NCBI GenBank assembly: GCA_004794785.1
Contig: SJOL01006394.1
Location: 91,459 to 155,458 of the forward strand
Length of the DNA: 64,000 nucleotides
Reading direction: 5' to 3'
From: Opisthorchis felineus
Lineage: Eukaryota; Platyhelminthes; Trematoda; Opisthorchiida; Opisthorchiidae
In this document: piece after piece, positions 23,470 to 35,850 of the stretch
Layout: each line of letters opens with the position of its first letter
Position numbering within the stretch: position 1 is the stretch's first letter
The notes under the pieces: generated by a model
Told to the model about the DNA's origin: nothing
What the model saw: the letters and a program-made list of their open reading frames with translations, nothing else
Database searches by the model: none
Made by a program: the position numbers and the translations under genes

Positions 23470-26391
23470 GTAAGTCTTCGGCTTTTTCCAATCAGCTGAT
23501 TCCTTCCAACATTGTGACACTGTTCCCAATGTCGCAGACATGTAGCTCTCAGTCTGGGTCCTGTTTTTCAATAGTCTGAGTTCGTGTGCCAATTCTTTTT
23601 AAATAACAGGACAGATGTATAGTCTTTTGGGAATGTAAAAATACCCTACAAGCCACGTGAGCACTCCTCCTTGAAGAAGTCATTAATCGAGGAGCCAGTC
23701 AAAAACGTACTTGAACTGCCTGGTAAGTGGCGCCGTGTCCTGTCTGCGTTCAAACCATTTGCGTCGTTGATAAGCCACCTGCAGCTGAATGCTCTAGTAC
23801 CAAAATTCCTATCCGGTTGAGAGAATGTGCATCCTAATCTCCCCGAATATTCGTGACATGCGCACTGCTAATTATTCCTAACAAGAATGGAATAACTCTA
23901 CAACGCCCTTAGATTCTACAGCTTAGGTTAAATTTATCGTGCAGCATGAGATCCTGATTGGAAACCCCAAAATTTCCTCATCACCAATGTAGTAGTACCA
24001 CATAGTTATGTTTATGTGTTCGATAATTAATGGTTACATTGTTGCGCCAGGCAGTTCAAAAGTCTCTCGTTAAGGAAACCCGGATGGGCCGGAGGGTTGG
24101 AAATATTCCCTTGGGACATATGAACTACTTCAAAAATAAACCATTACGTATCCCTATTTAATGGTAGCAGACGGCAATGAACGGTCTCATCTCCAAGATA
24201 AAGGAGACTATAAAATTCCTGACATTGAACCGTCGGAGGGCTTTTCGCGTGACGGGAGTGCGGTGAATGTTTCAAACACAGAGCCGCAATCATGATTAAT
24301 ACAAAAGCATTATTTTATGGTTTTAGCACAATTCGCCTGTTAAGGTGTTAGGTTTTGAATGAAACCCGCATCTTTGTGAAATTGTCGGGCATTTGAAGTG
24401 GTCGCTGGTGTTAGAAACGCGAGATAAGGGGTAAGTCTTTTCATTCCAGATGGATGCATTGTTCCAGAGGCTGGATGGCCTTGAATGGTCGTCATTCATG
24501 TTCAGTGGATACAGGAAGCCACTCCAAAGAAAGTTCAAACAAGGGTGGTTCTATGACTGGTTGCAATCACGCTCGAAAGTGTGTTCGCTAGTGTATTTCA
24601 TGATATTCATCGCAATATCCACCCGCGTGTGCATGGTACCGCGACCTTTCCTTTGGACGCGTAAAGATTACCGTGATATGACCCGCTAATATACGGAAGA
24701 AACAATCGGCCACAGAGCATGTGTTGGAAACCGGTGTCAGACTGTTTAAAAGCTCAATCGTCAAAAAGCCAAATGAGTAGAAGTGATCTAGTGCCAGCCT
24801 ACTACAAGCACTCCGAGGCTCACACACCTCCGGACACTCATTCAGACAAACTGAATAGAAAGACCGTCGTGGATATTAATCAGCAGCCTTCTTGCGGCGT
24901 CTCAATCAAAGCATAGCAAGCACCCCATCGTGAAATGCAGATCTTCTCAAGGCCTTTGCATTCGCTTTTATAAACCCCTGCCAGGTCACGGGCTGACCAC
25001 CTCTCTACTTGTGCCACTGTGAATTTGACACGGAAAACATTTTAGTGACAAACGATGACTCTACGATATATGACCAAGCCACTACAGTTTATTATGCTGA
25101 TTGTTACGATTGAAGGGTGCAGGCTATATAAGCTGTAAATAATTACGCGATCGCCGTTTCCTTTTCCTCTACGCATATATGCGGTCGACAAGCCAGCGGC
25201 GAACGAAGACTTGCTTCAGGGCGTTTCTTTTCCAGGTAAAGCACCCCCTCCTCACTAGACCTCAAAGAATTCAGATGAAGTCAGTCATATTAGAGAGGTT
25301 GTCCTGCTGTAGAGGTACCAATAGCCTAACAGGTACAATCGACCTATACGGCCACACAGTCGTATTGAGTCGGTGTTGTTACAGAGAGACGGGAACTGTG
25401 CTCCCCAGGGAGCAGTTTCCATTGAGACAATTGTTCACGCGTCTGAAGCCATCTAGTCTCTGTACCTACGTTCGATATTACCCATTGGCTGGACGAAATT
25501 GCTCACTCAAGCCCCACCCCAACTGGCAAACGCTCGCGTGTCACCATCAATTCAGCAATACTGTTTTTAGTATTAATCAAGGCCCCAAAAGCCGATGCAG
25601 GGTTCGGTAAACCATGCATGTCATTAGCTAAAACTTCGACTCTTCACTTATCCGTTGTTTGCGCTCGGAGAAAAACTGCAATATACCCATACCCTACCAC
25701 CGGTCGTGGAACGCGGGTCTTTCTGATGCACAACAAACAGTCCCGGAATTCACATTGTTAAACCTATTCATCAATTCGGTTTTTAAGCCGAAGCCATATA
25801 CCAAGGGTACGTCGGTTCCAATCGCCACAATTTCGGTTTCCAAAAATGAGACAACATTCAAGATACAGACAAGCATCAGAGACAATGGCATGATCAGTTA
25901 GTTAGCTTTGTATATTACTCTGAGGGAACGGGAAACTGAGCAGATACGCATTAGGAGCGATAGCTTTGGTACATGAGCTCCACTGACTGCGTGATTGAGC
26001 CCCATCTACCGTTGATGAGTTGAGTCTCGGGGTGCACACTATGGAGGCGGCAGTTATCAACCTCGCTCGTCTCCAATTACTACAGGGTTCTTGAAAGTAG
26101 CTCTGCGAGGCGAACGGTCCTATGATATGCGAACTACATGTATTGGCCAGCATAATTGATGAGGTAATGAATTAATTAATTATCGGTGTCGAGCAATTTC
26201 ATTTTTTAATTCGTTTTGCACCAATGGGATGCATGCTCCCCAATTGATAGAATCATCTACTGGCTTTACTTACAATCAACACCTTTAACCGGAGATCCCT
26301 TATCATGTTGAGTTCATCTAATTACATTCTGAAGCACTTTCCAGACGTCAAATTTAACAAACGCCTGTTGTATCTTATCCCTTTGTTTCAG
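23470..26391 (+). other. intron of the Pro/Ser-rich gene
   Basis: GT-AG intron of about 2.9 kb. It holds a diverged repeat at roughly 23680-23910. This shares GAAGTCAT and GAGCCAGTCAA blocks and a GCACTGCT block with the ribozyme-bearing unit at 55.56-55.78 kb, but its ribozyme core is destroyed. A 143-codon ORF at 25179-25610 is unrecognised and probably by chance. Confidence 0.75.
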
Positions 26392-26591
26392 AGCCCCCGG
26401 GACATCGGTCTCCACAGTTCTTGCCACGGACTCTACCCGCATTTCCTGTTCCACCGTAGGTAGTCCTCCTCCCATGCGATTTCCCCCACCAGTACCAAGC
26501 ATTTCCACCACAGTCACTACCTGCACTTCCGTCCTCAGTGCTCTTGCCAACAACAGCACTGTTACTGTCCAACGAGATCCAGCAATGACAG
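26392..26591 (+). CDS. exon of unrecognised Pro/Ser-rich gene
   Basis: A 200-nt exon between a pyrimidine-rich acceptor (CCCTTTGTTTCAG) and a GGTAGGT donor. The single leading base completes a Ser codon with the preceding exon. The single trailing base G joins the next exon to make Asp. It encodes a Thr/Ser/Pro/Val-rich, low-complexity stretch (MRFPPPVPSISTTVTT) with two cysteines. No domain is recognised. The matching phase on both sides and the same composition as its neighbours are the evidence that it belongs to this gene. A glycine-rich reading on the opposite strand is a shadow. Confidence 0.75.
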
Positions 26592-26665
26592 GTAGGTTTA
26601 TGTGGCCTTTATTCTATCCGTTACATATCTTGTCCCTTCATAGCTGCTCAGCGCTTGAGATCACA

Positions 26666-26669
<4 letters not shown>

Positions 26670-26715
<46 letters not shown>
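26670..26715. repeat. (TA)n microsatellite
   Basis: An uninterrupted AT dinucleotide run of about 46 bp in the short intron just after the exon that ends at 26591. Confidence 0.97.
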
Positions 26716-26720
<5 letters not shown>

Positions 26721-27324
26721 CACTCATTTGCTACCATTAATTGGGGCGGCTCCTAATTTCTACCCTATGAGTCCCACCTTTATGTCACTGTTAGAGTACA
26801 CACTAAGACTGCAGACTTTTCAGAAAAACGTTTAAATTGCTGAAAATAATATCGGGAATTGTATAGATAGCATTTGTTTTATTCACCGAGGAGGGGGTCG
26901 TAGGTGTAGTACAGGGATTAAAGCGCGAGCTTCTAAGTGAAAGATCCATTTGTCCTGTCGATTGTAGCCAGGTGGGCATAGATGGTTGTAGCCCCATTCT
27001 TACAGGTTGTGTGGCTTTCGTTTGAATGTCGCAGTGATTGGTTATACCCTATCAGTGGAACACATTGATCGAGTCTGTTTGTCCTATTATGCGCTGTCAA
27101 CCGTCTACACTCTTTTAGTTCTCCTTACTGCGCAGTTCCCCCCACGCAGTCAATGAAGATGTCTCAATCATCGACTCATTTTCGCGCCTACTCTATGCCA
27201 CTGTGAGCTTTTAGGAGAAGCAATAATTACCTAAAATGGAAGACGTAAACTGTTGATTTGGTGTTGTTGGTAGGAGGACTATATTTCTTTCACGTTTGTT
27301 GTATGCCATTCCTTTTAACCCCAG

Positions 27325-27812
27325 ATTCACAGGATCCATCCACACACAGTCTTCTTCATGCTGCGTATAATATCCGAAAATTCGCCAATCGCCTGCCAGG
27401 TTCTGTGCCAGTGCCCTGTAAGCAAGGCAATCAACTGGGTTATCAATCTCCGTTTCCCACTCTTCCTGTCCCTCAGCCCAATTTTCCACTAAATTTACCA
27501 CCCCCACCCTCGCTCACTACTGGTGGGTCCTTTCCAGAAGCACCAGGACACGATACATCACAGTTTGCGGGGAATATTCGGGATGGTTCTCGTCAGCCAC
27601 CATCAGCACCTTCGGTCCATGTGGCAAGCCAGCAGACAAATCAGTCCCCTCACTTTGGACTGAGCGGTCACGTCGCTGCGGCCACTTCTGGCAATCCTAC
27701 ATTTCACCCGCCTTGTCCGCCTCCACTTCTACCTGCTTCAACATATCTTCCATTCCAGGAATTATTCGGGAGCTCGTTTCAGAAGCAGTGGGCTTCGCTT
27801 TTCAAAAGACAG
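27325..27812 (+). CDS. exon of unrecognised Pro/Ser-rich gene
   Basis: A 488-nt exon after an acceptor with a CCTTTTAACCCCAG tract, ending at a CAG|GTAAGT donor. It encodes about 163 residues. A predicted helix, SLLHAAYNIRKFANRLPG, comes first. Pro-rich runs follow (PLNLPPPPSLTTGG, CPPPLLPAST), then an aromatic/basic end, FQELFGSSFQKQWASLFKRQ. Two leading bases complete an Asp codon from the previous exon, and the exon ends exactly on a codon. The amphipathic segments at both ends could be interaction surfaces; that is inference only. Confidence 0.8.
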
Positions 27813-28015
27813 GTAAGTCAGAAGACCGTCCTAACCCATTGAGTGTTCTTTTATAAACTCAGCTCTATCATTTGTTTCGACCCAAGCGTGACCGTTTATT
27901 TGCGGGAGTTACTTTGTAGGAACTTTTGGGCTATAAGTGCACGTTAGGCTCACTGCTGATAAGTTACTCGTGGTGCGATGGTTTACTGCCCAGCCATTAA
28001 CCCTAGATATTCGTT

Positions 28016-28117
28016 AAAAAAAATCGTTCAGCCGTGGCACTCTTTCGGTGCCCAACTGCAGTGCCACCAGAAGGAAGCATGAGCCCTGGGATACTGCCAG
28101 GTTGCCCAAGCCTAGAC
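28016..28117 (-). mobile_element. 5'-truncated SINE
   Basis: On the - strand only the tRNA-unrelated body and the A/T-rich tail are present; the tRNA head is missing. The sequence matches the body of the 18.7-kb copy. CAGCCATT occurs at 27991-27998 and 28118-28125 and may be a target duplication, although 17 bases separate it from the tail. Confidence 0.8.
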
Positions 28118-28200
28118 AGCCATTTCATGAGACGGGCAATGCTGGCGATTCCCAACAAGAATGCTTCTCGAGATTGCGACGAAAGTCGGCTCTACTTACA
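28118..28200 (+). repeat. decayed hammerhead-bearing repeat fragment
   Basis: Contains CAATGCTGGCGATTCCCAA, then GCGACGAAAGTCGGCTC. This resembles the class S ribozyme unit at 55.74-55.82 kb (GCACTGCTGATGATTCCCAA, then GACT.GGCTCC). The GAAAC box and helix I partner are gone. Confidence 0.35.
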
Positions 28201-30107
28201 AAGTTGAATTTCAGTTGGAACAACTGAGTTCGACGCATGCTGTCTGTCCTTCTCTATGGGCAACTCTTCGTGTTCTGTTTTCGTGAATTGTTTTGCTAGG
28301 CCCACGGCAACACAAAAGTTATTTTGCGACAGACAACTGTGGGTTTCTTGCTTCGGATGTTGCTCTACGAGGTCCCTATTTTCCTTCATGAACATTGAAC
28401 TTCTAGTTTTCCAGTCATTCTGGGCTTGCTACTGGTTTTCGTACCGTGACTGTTGTGATAGATATACGGTCGCTAACAGTATATCATCAACAGTATTTTG
28501 CAACGTTCCAGTGTGAGTACGTACGCATGTTGCTTGAAAATTGAAGCCAGCCAAACTTGGAATTCGAGCTGATGAAATCTGACTTACTAAAATCATAACT
28601 TGAAATCACAGAAAATTTAACTAATTTTAAAATCTCCCTTTTGAGAAGAGTGAACGAACTATCTCAGTTACTGTTGAGTGAGCCCATGTTCTCGAAATTT
28701 ACACGATTCTACGTACGATGAAGGAGATTCGGCGACCGGACAAATAGGAGTTCTGTGCCTCTTATCAAGCCCGGTAATTCGGTTTATTTGAAAGGGAGCA
28801 TCGACGTATTACATGTCGGTCTCAGTTGAACACTCCGACGCTTATCAAACAGAGTGGATAGATGGGTAAAAGTACGGCAGAAGAGTTATGGTGATCCCTC
28901 GAAGAGAGGCCACCACAAATTGAACTGGTATTCGGTATCTATCTCGAGGTACTGTGCACTTGGTTGCGACTGACAAATGACGCTGCTGAAGAGTCTCCAG
29001 GGCCTTCACTTGGTATATGTGTACATGTGTGTACTTAGGCCGGCAGTTCGTTTATGCTAAAGACGATTATATAAATTGTCCACCGGCAGCCTTTGTACAT
29101 TGTACAAAAGTTGAGACGCGAGATCCTGATCAAAAAGTCCCTGCTTTGACCCCAGTTGTAGTGTTCTGACCACGTCAACCTTATAAGGTTTGAGCTCTCA
29201 CCCTTCTTTCCTCTCGCACACAGTGACCTGGAATTAGGTCGCGTTTGGCTGAGTCGTTATGTGTGACGAGTGTACCATACCGTCCGCTTTTTGTTGGTTG
29301 CTATTTCTTTGCTATCTGTGGTAATACTGCGTTAATATCTTGTAATATGCCTGGTAATACAAAACAAAGCGTTATGAGCTCACATGTATGCTGTAAAACT
29401 AGGGACTTGATGGAGTCCCCCTTATCAATAGCATATCGATACTGTCGCACATAATATGCGGTATACAGACTGCTCCGAGATTCCGTTGCGGCAATGTTCC
29501 TTTGTTTTTCATCATTATGAAACGGCGAAGTTGGTAGCGTTCGGTCTTCGGATTTTAAGTAATCGTCCCCATATCGAATCATTATGCCCCAAGGATCCGC
29601 CAAGAATGAACAAGTGAAACATGCAAAAGGGCGGCCCAACCTTAGATATACTTGGGTAAGAATATATCAGTGGAGTATGGTACACTATCCCGCCACGGGG
29701 TAACATTCGCTGGGTTTCTGTAAACGGTACTATTTGACAAGCTTTTTTCGGGAAAACGTGATCCATAATCACCTCAAAGTAACTACCGGAACATGTGAAA
29801 CTTTGGGTGTAGTTATGCGACAATGACGCAGCATTCGCGCAACCATAGTGCGTCATCAAAGCCCAAGGCACCATCACTAACACCACATCGATTAAGTGAT
29901 TAAACATTTTTACTCAGGAGACTCAATTTTTCTCAATCTGAATTCTCGTTTATAGATACTTTGATTGACAAGCAACTGGAGTATGTTTTCATAGGGCCAT
30001 AATGTAGCACTGTTTACCTTCATTTTGTGTGCACTGTCGGATCATTAAAACAGCCGCAAGGGACGTGCAAGGAACGTTTGGACGTGAAAGTGGTTGCCGC
30101 ACCAGCG

Positions 30108-30292
30108 AAAAAAATCGTTCAGCTGTAGCACCCTTTCGGCGCCTAACTGCCGTACCACCAGAAGGAAGTACGAGGACTGGGATACTCCCAGGTTGCCCGA
30201 GCCCAGACAGGGGAAGTCGAAAGGCAGAGGTCAGGTTCGAACCACGAACCTTCCGGTCAGTAGATTTGCTCTCTAACCACTGAGCTAGTAAC
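30108..30292 (-). mobile_element. tRNA-derived SINE, near full length
   Basis: On the - strand it has the A box region AGCTCAGTGGTTAGAG, the B box GGTTCGAACCTG, the complete body and a T-rich tail at 30108-30114. It is close to the 58.2- and 18.7-kb copies. I did not find a convincing target duplication. Confidence 0.88.
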
Positions 30293-32313
30293 CACGTTCT
30301 AGCATAGCTACGATATCGCATTAGAAGTGTGGGTCATCTAGCTGAGTTTTTTGAAGACGAAAAGATGCTTGTTCGGTGAGATTTTAGCCTGCTCTAAATG
30401 AATGAGAACACTTGTTGGCAGGAAGTAGGAATTCCAATGCATACAGACCCTAGGTAATGTGAATATTTCTGTTCACAAGTTGGTTTCCGTTATCAGAGTC
30501 TAGTAGTCCATACGTTTCTCCAACCTAACGCGTTGACTTAACGTTCTCCGTTCTTACTCTAGACTACTCTCCTCTAGGAATGTTCGTTTCTCCCAATGCT
30601 TTGCCTCTCGCTACTTTGATGGTTCCCTTAGCATCCTCTCGACAAAGCTCTTGGAACTCAGCTGTCACCAAGGCGTCCAAATTGTTCCTGGTTTATTTTT
30701 TTCCCCACGAAATGTACTGTCTGCTCCCAAAGGTTACACTAGTGTTGAAATGTAGTCGATGTCGGATTGTTCTCTGGTCAGATGCAGCCTCTGTGTAGGT
30801 ATCTGCAAGCAGCCCCTCGGGTTCGAACAAGAATTGTAACCCGAGTTAATGGTCAGTTGAAAAGAATGTTGTCTTTATTGGACCAGTTACCGTTGGTGCA
30901 TCTGCTGCTTATCATGAAGCGTGTGTGTGGTCTAACGTTTCCGAGTGCGAAACGCAGTAGCACTAACTCTAAGGCCATTTCGGGTCTAAAACAACCCGAA
31001 AAAGAAGTCTTCAATTTCGTCTCACTTCTCGCTTTATCTTGACGGACGGGTGCTTATTCATTGGAGAATTTCGAATTATATAAATTTCATTTTAGTTTTG
31101 TCTGACTGCCCACCTTTGGAGTAAAAATCTTTCCAAGTGATCCCGTCTTACGAGCACAGACTCGCATATTTTCGCCTCGAAGTGATGAGCTACGAAACCG
31201 CTACCGGCCGATTGTGCAACGGAACCTTCGCCTGATTCCGCGTAATCTAATAAAAAATTTAACTGGAGCAGAAAAATCTAGATGAAAAATAACCTGGCAG
31301 TCGTTTTTACCACTTTTACCTGCACTCGATACTGACTTCATTGTTCAAGAAGAATGCTAGTGTCTAATCTGTGGTCCCATAGTTGACATCGAACCCGCAC
31401 CGAGTTGAAGTTACATTGATAGTAGTTACACTGTGTGGAGTGAATTTTCAGAAGATAATTTACTGCCCGAGATGTACATAGTAACAAGGAAAATCGGTCC
31501 ATCCGTTTCCAATAAGCTGATTCACTGTTTATGTACTCCAGTAAAAATTGCTGTCCAGGTATGTCCCACTAAGGTGATCCTATTGTACCCTCGATGTTCT
31601 GCTTATTCAGTTTGATTGTCAATAGGGATGGTTGAATAAACAATTCTAATGTCGGTTTGATATCTTTCGCTTTGGATACGTCAACTTTTGTTGATTCTGG
31701 CGTCATTCCTAATCATCATTGACAATAACACCAGATGAGAACATTGGTGCTTCACTGCCGTCATTCAGGATGACATCTTCCACTTAAATTCCCCGTTGAG
31801 TTGAAAAAAAAACCTGATAATCGACTTATGGTCTCGTCTTTCGAATCAAACAAACAACTGTTCCACTCTTAACTGTCTATCCTCAAGATTGTTGGTGAGC
31901 GAGTCAACTGCGAGGCGCAGAATTTGTTCACTTAGTTGAGGGGGGACTCGTAGGTTACCTCATCTTTCGTGTGCCTCTCCCTAGTGACCCGGATTTTTGC
32001 GCGTTTCGATTCAACTGCGAGTTGACCTCAGACAGGCATAGAAGTTGCAATGCAGTTATACAGTGACCCATACATTGTAGCCAGTGCGCCCTCGTTTCTG
32101 TACTACCCGACAGAATTCCAAGGCCAGACAATTGTTGCCTTTTCTCCAAGTGGCCAGTTGATCTTTGCGTTTTGCGAATTGATAATGCAGACATGCATGA
32201 GGTGTTGGTGGTTGCGGGATTCTGTAGAATGCGAACTCGCATGACTCTTGTTTGAACAATTGTCCTCCTGGCCTCGCACAGTCATTCTGGTGAGTCCACA
32301 CCAAAAGAGGTAA

Positions 32314-32357
32314 GCATTGAATCCAGTTTCGCTCTGATTAGAGCTCACCAGCAGTGC
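32314..32357 (-). ncRNA. hammerhead-like motif, class S (foldback left arm)
   Basis: Read on the - strand: GCACTG, then CTGGTGA (one change, A6 to G, from CTGATGA), a perfect 5-bp helix II GCTCT/AGAGC, GAAAC, a short helix III, and TTC at the cleavage position followed by AATGC. Helix I has one C/A mismatch. The A6 change should impair catalysis. Confidence 0.6.
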
Positions 32358-32422
32358 ATATCCTTGGCCGTGCCTCTCATGCCAGAGGTGCGGAGTCCAA
32401 GCCCGGGCACGGCCAAGGATGT

Positions 32423-32467
32423 GCGCTGCTGATAATCTCTAATACGACCGAAGCTTGAGTCCAGCGC
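32423..32467 (+). ncRNA. hammerhead-like motif, class S (foldback right arm)
   Basis: Helix I is a perfect 6 bp, GCGCTG (32423-32428) with CAGCGC (32462-32467). The core is CTGATAA, with G8 changed to A. GAAGC (32450-32454), a 4-nt loop and GTC give a short helix III with the cleavage site after C32461. G8 is a catalytic residue, so this copy is expected to be inactive or very slow. Helix II is poorly paired. Confidence 0.62.
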
Positions 32468-35400
32468 CTTAGGCACTTAGTGTGGACTCACTAGAATGAT
32501 TGCGCCAGGACAGGAGGACGATCGTTCAAACGAGAGTCATGTGAGTGTGCATTCCACGCGCATGAGTGTTTGTCGATCATCCTAGTGCACCACCACTCTA
32601 GGTGAAGCTGTTTGCTTGAGCGATGGTACTTTCTGTTCTCCTTAGATTCAAACAGCAGTAAAAGCAATCGTTTGGGTCACATTGTGCACGCTCCCAACCA
32701 ACGATTTTCATTTCATACATTGGTCGCTGTGTACAAGTTTCCTTCCGAGGAGGCCAGAAAGTGATACTTGACTTTTTGTACAAAATAACAAGACCAACGT
32801 CATGTTGGAGATGCGGAAAACAGTTGCACACTGCTGCTTTCATTGTATGCACTTCATGGCGAGCACGCCCCTTATTCTTACAGCTACCGAATTTTCTCTC
32901 CCATTCCAACGCACTCAGTCTACAAAAACGACACAATTATTGCGCGATTTGACCGGTTCGCTCGTTTTTTCCATTGTTACATCTGGTGAACACATCCGTG
33001 ACATAATTAAAGCGGCACTTTGGGCGAACAGGAGTGATGTCTGCGTGTTCCAGCATAAACTCGATATCAAAGTTTCAGGCCTAACTGGCGTGATTGTTTG
33101 GGACTGTTTTTGTGGGATGACACAGTTTGTGTGTGTCAGTCTACCACAATGCTTCCAAGTGATGATCATCACAGAACTTCAGAAATCATGTGATTTTCAG
33201 GGATTTTCTACTAAAGCACTCAATTTAACGATACGTAATGCACCTGCGACGATCATCAACATTCACTCGCTTTATGTCGCTACCCCTTTCTTGCTTTGTT
33301 ACATGTAGTACAGAACCCATAAACAAGGCGTGACAAGGCTTTATCTCTATTTGTTGTTGCTGACGAATTTTCAGTTAACAGAGATGCACGTGTATATAGA
33401 CATGTATGTGAAAACGGAAGAAATCAACCAGTAACCTGGAGAGGGGGGACAGAAGTGACCTGGCAGGACGAAAATACTTAACAATGGAAAACAGATCATT
33501 CGAATGTTAGTTCCAAACGTTTACCTGGATGATGACTCTGAGGTCATCAGGCAAGCGAGATAACGATCCAAAGTTTTTACCTACTGATATTCTGGCCTAT
33601 AGGTGCACACCCTTGCAGTGCAATGGCACTTCAGAATACGGTTCATCATAGCTGAATGTAACCACTATTATCTTAAGGAGATTTATACGGGCGTTCGTAT
33701 GTTCCTCTACGGATGGAACCAAAGGGAAAGTTACCACAAACTAATAAAAGCCAAATGGACCGTTTGATAGTGACCTTTTTCAGCAATCTGCTTCAAACAG
33801 AGTGAGGAGTACAAAATAACCGGTAAGACGATTGCAAATGTAAAATTTCGGATGACTGAATTGACAGTATTTAGGGAAGTAGGTCTTCATCTCAATGACT
33901 CGGTCTTCAAATTTTGAGAAAGACCTTTTGTACACGACATGACACTAACTACGAGCATTGGAATGGTGGTGCAGCACTAAAACATACGCATATTAATAAC
34001 GTAAGCGCCAGACATAAAGCTGCTCAACGGTTTTCGTGTAACGCCTCATCGTTGCCCTTGAATGTCAGGCTTAGCTTCGGTCGCAAAAATAGGTTCGACG
34101 TAAATAGCAACCTCTTACCAGATTACTTCGTGGACTGGAGGAACAGTTTAGTGAACCTACCATTCGCTTGTCTACGCATTGTGGTGCGTTCCGCAGTCGA
34201 ATATGAGCTGAATACTGGAATAGGTGGCACAGACAGCGCAAGCAACTGAGCCTTAGAGCAAGTTATGTTTGTTGGTTTTACTCAAGGGATCGTCATCATT
34301 TACAAATGCTAATGACGTCTGTGCGGTTGTATCACCTCTCTTGTCTCCGAATTGTGTTCGGAAACTGGAACGGATTGGTTTATGAACCGCATTGTACAAG
34401 GCAGTCGGTTTAACGCTAGAACGACCGTGTTGTCGAAAGTGACCGAAAGCACCTCGAGAACAGGTTACTTCTCTTGTTTCAGATTTCATTACCATTCAGT
34501 GGCCTTAGATGTTCCTAGCCTTACCACAAAAAATGACGTAAATCGAATGCAACGTTCAGACTGGGCATCGTCCAGGAAATTTAGAGTGAATGGACAGCCG
34601 TGCACTTTTAACCGCTAACGAATTTATCCTACTTTCCACGTTGAGGCCTTTGTTGCCATTCGCTTTGTTATGTTGATCTGCTGTGAATGTTGCATTTTAT
34701 GTGCTCCTTATGCCTAAGTCTACCTGTAGTGTTAGCGTGACTGACCCCGGTGACAGGAAACAACAGCATTCCTGTGGAACAGTGTGTCGGTGCGTGTTAG
34801 CTGCATTCCCTTTTTAGCCGACACTACTTCAATAAGAATAGAGTTTTGTAGGCCATGGATTTCACTGACAATGGTTATCTACGTGTGCGATGACGGAATA
34901 ACGATATACAGAAGAACCAGCATGTAACGACCACACATTTCACTAATGAGGCATTTATTTCCCTGCAGGTGATTAGCATTGACTGGCTACTGGGCAGAAT
35001 AACATAACCTCCGAGCGAACATCAGCGTGTAAGGTATTCTCAGCTGGACCGGGAGTTATAAGCCGATGTAGAAAAAAATTAAAGTGGCTCCCGTTTATCC
35101 CCCCGACAGCGACCTTCACTCTCCAGAAAGACGCTTTACCCCGACCACGCCACTTAACCATTGTATTGGTGGGTAAAATGTCAGCTTCCTAAAACGAACT
35201 GGGGAATGTTGGAGGTCTTGACCTTAATCCTTCCCAACATGCTACGCGGAAATCAGAACACTGTTTAGCATGACAATTTATTCCTGCCTGGCTATGCCCA
35301 GTTAGAGTATTCAAAAGTCAATTTCAGCCTTAGGTACTTTGAGAGAAGAAACAGGTCAACGGCAGGACCTTGGCCAATCATTTGTATCGAGTGATGAAGG

Positions 35401-35784
35401 GCTTGTTCAAAAGATGGTATAACACCAATACACTTCACATTTACACAAATCCTGGTGCTGCTGGAACCAGGATGCAAGTCTGGCCGGAACTGTATAGTCT
35501 TATCTTACTGGCCTACCAACGGGAATCCTTCGGCTTATCAAACCAATTTACAGCTGAACATCGCTCATTTCTCCCGCAAAATTGGTTAACAAACAACTCC
35601 CTGCTTTTATGGCATACCCCCACCAGACAAAATTTCCATTCCTTATCTCTATTTTCCTTATAAAATGCACTAAGGTCCCTCCAGGCCGTGAACTAATAAG
35701 GGATATGACATGGGATCACCTCACAACCTTGCAATCGAGCACCATTTGTTTAGTGAATACGAAAAAAAATTAAATGAAATTTGG

Positions 35785-35850
35785 AGATTGCGCAACCCGA
35801 TGAGCCCTGGGCTGTCGCCGAATTTCGATTAATTTCACCGTACAATCCAT
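35785..35850 (+). mobile_element. Penelope-like terminal remnant lacking ribozyme centre
   Basis: CCGATGAGCC is followed immediately by CTGGGCTGTCG. In the intact copy at 53.9 kb these two blocks are separated by 21 nt that hold helix II, GAAA and helix III. The flank GAATTTCGA is shared with the remnant at 63.15 kb. Confidence 0.55.

Larger units (their letters stand above)
32224..32557. repeat. foldback element with ~150-bp arms
   Basis: Arm 32224-32374 and arm 32406-32557 are imperfect reverse complements over about 150 bp. Blocks such as GTGAGTCCACAC and TCCTTGGCCGTGCC are exactly mirrored, and the central spacer is about 31 nt. Each arm carries one class S hammerhead motif, both pointing away from the centre. 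The element sits in the long intron of the + strand gene. No coding capacity is seen. Confidence 0.9.

Noticed and set aside
25179..25610. 143-codon + strand ORF inside the 2.9-kb intron
   Set aside because: No recognisable domain and no matching splice phases. An ORF of this length is expected by chance a few times in 64 kb.
26314..26559. Gly-rich - strand ORF
   Set aside because: Shadow of the Pro-rich + strand exon at 26392-26591.
30820..30835. GGGTTCGAAC string
   Set aside because: No A box upstream at the right spacing and no SINE body, so it is chance.
30580..31042. Consecutive + strand ORFs in the 9.2-kb intron
   Set aside because: Different frames, no donor/acceptor pair keeping the gene's phase, no domain.
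32598..33308. Overlapping ORFs of 112 and 168 codons with a CWRCG...H-like string
   Set aside because: Spacing does not fit a gag zinc knuckle (Cys-x2-Cys-x4-His-x4-Cys), and no RT, integrase or protease sequence is nearby.
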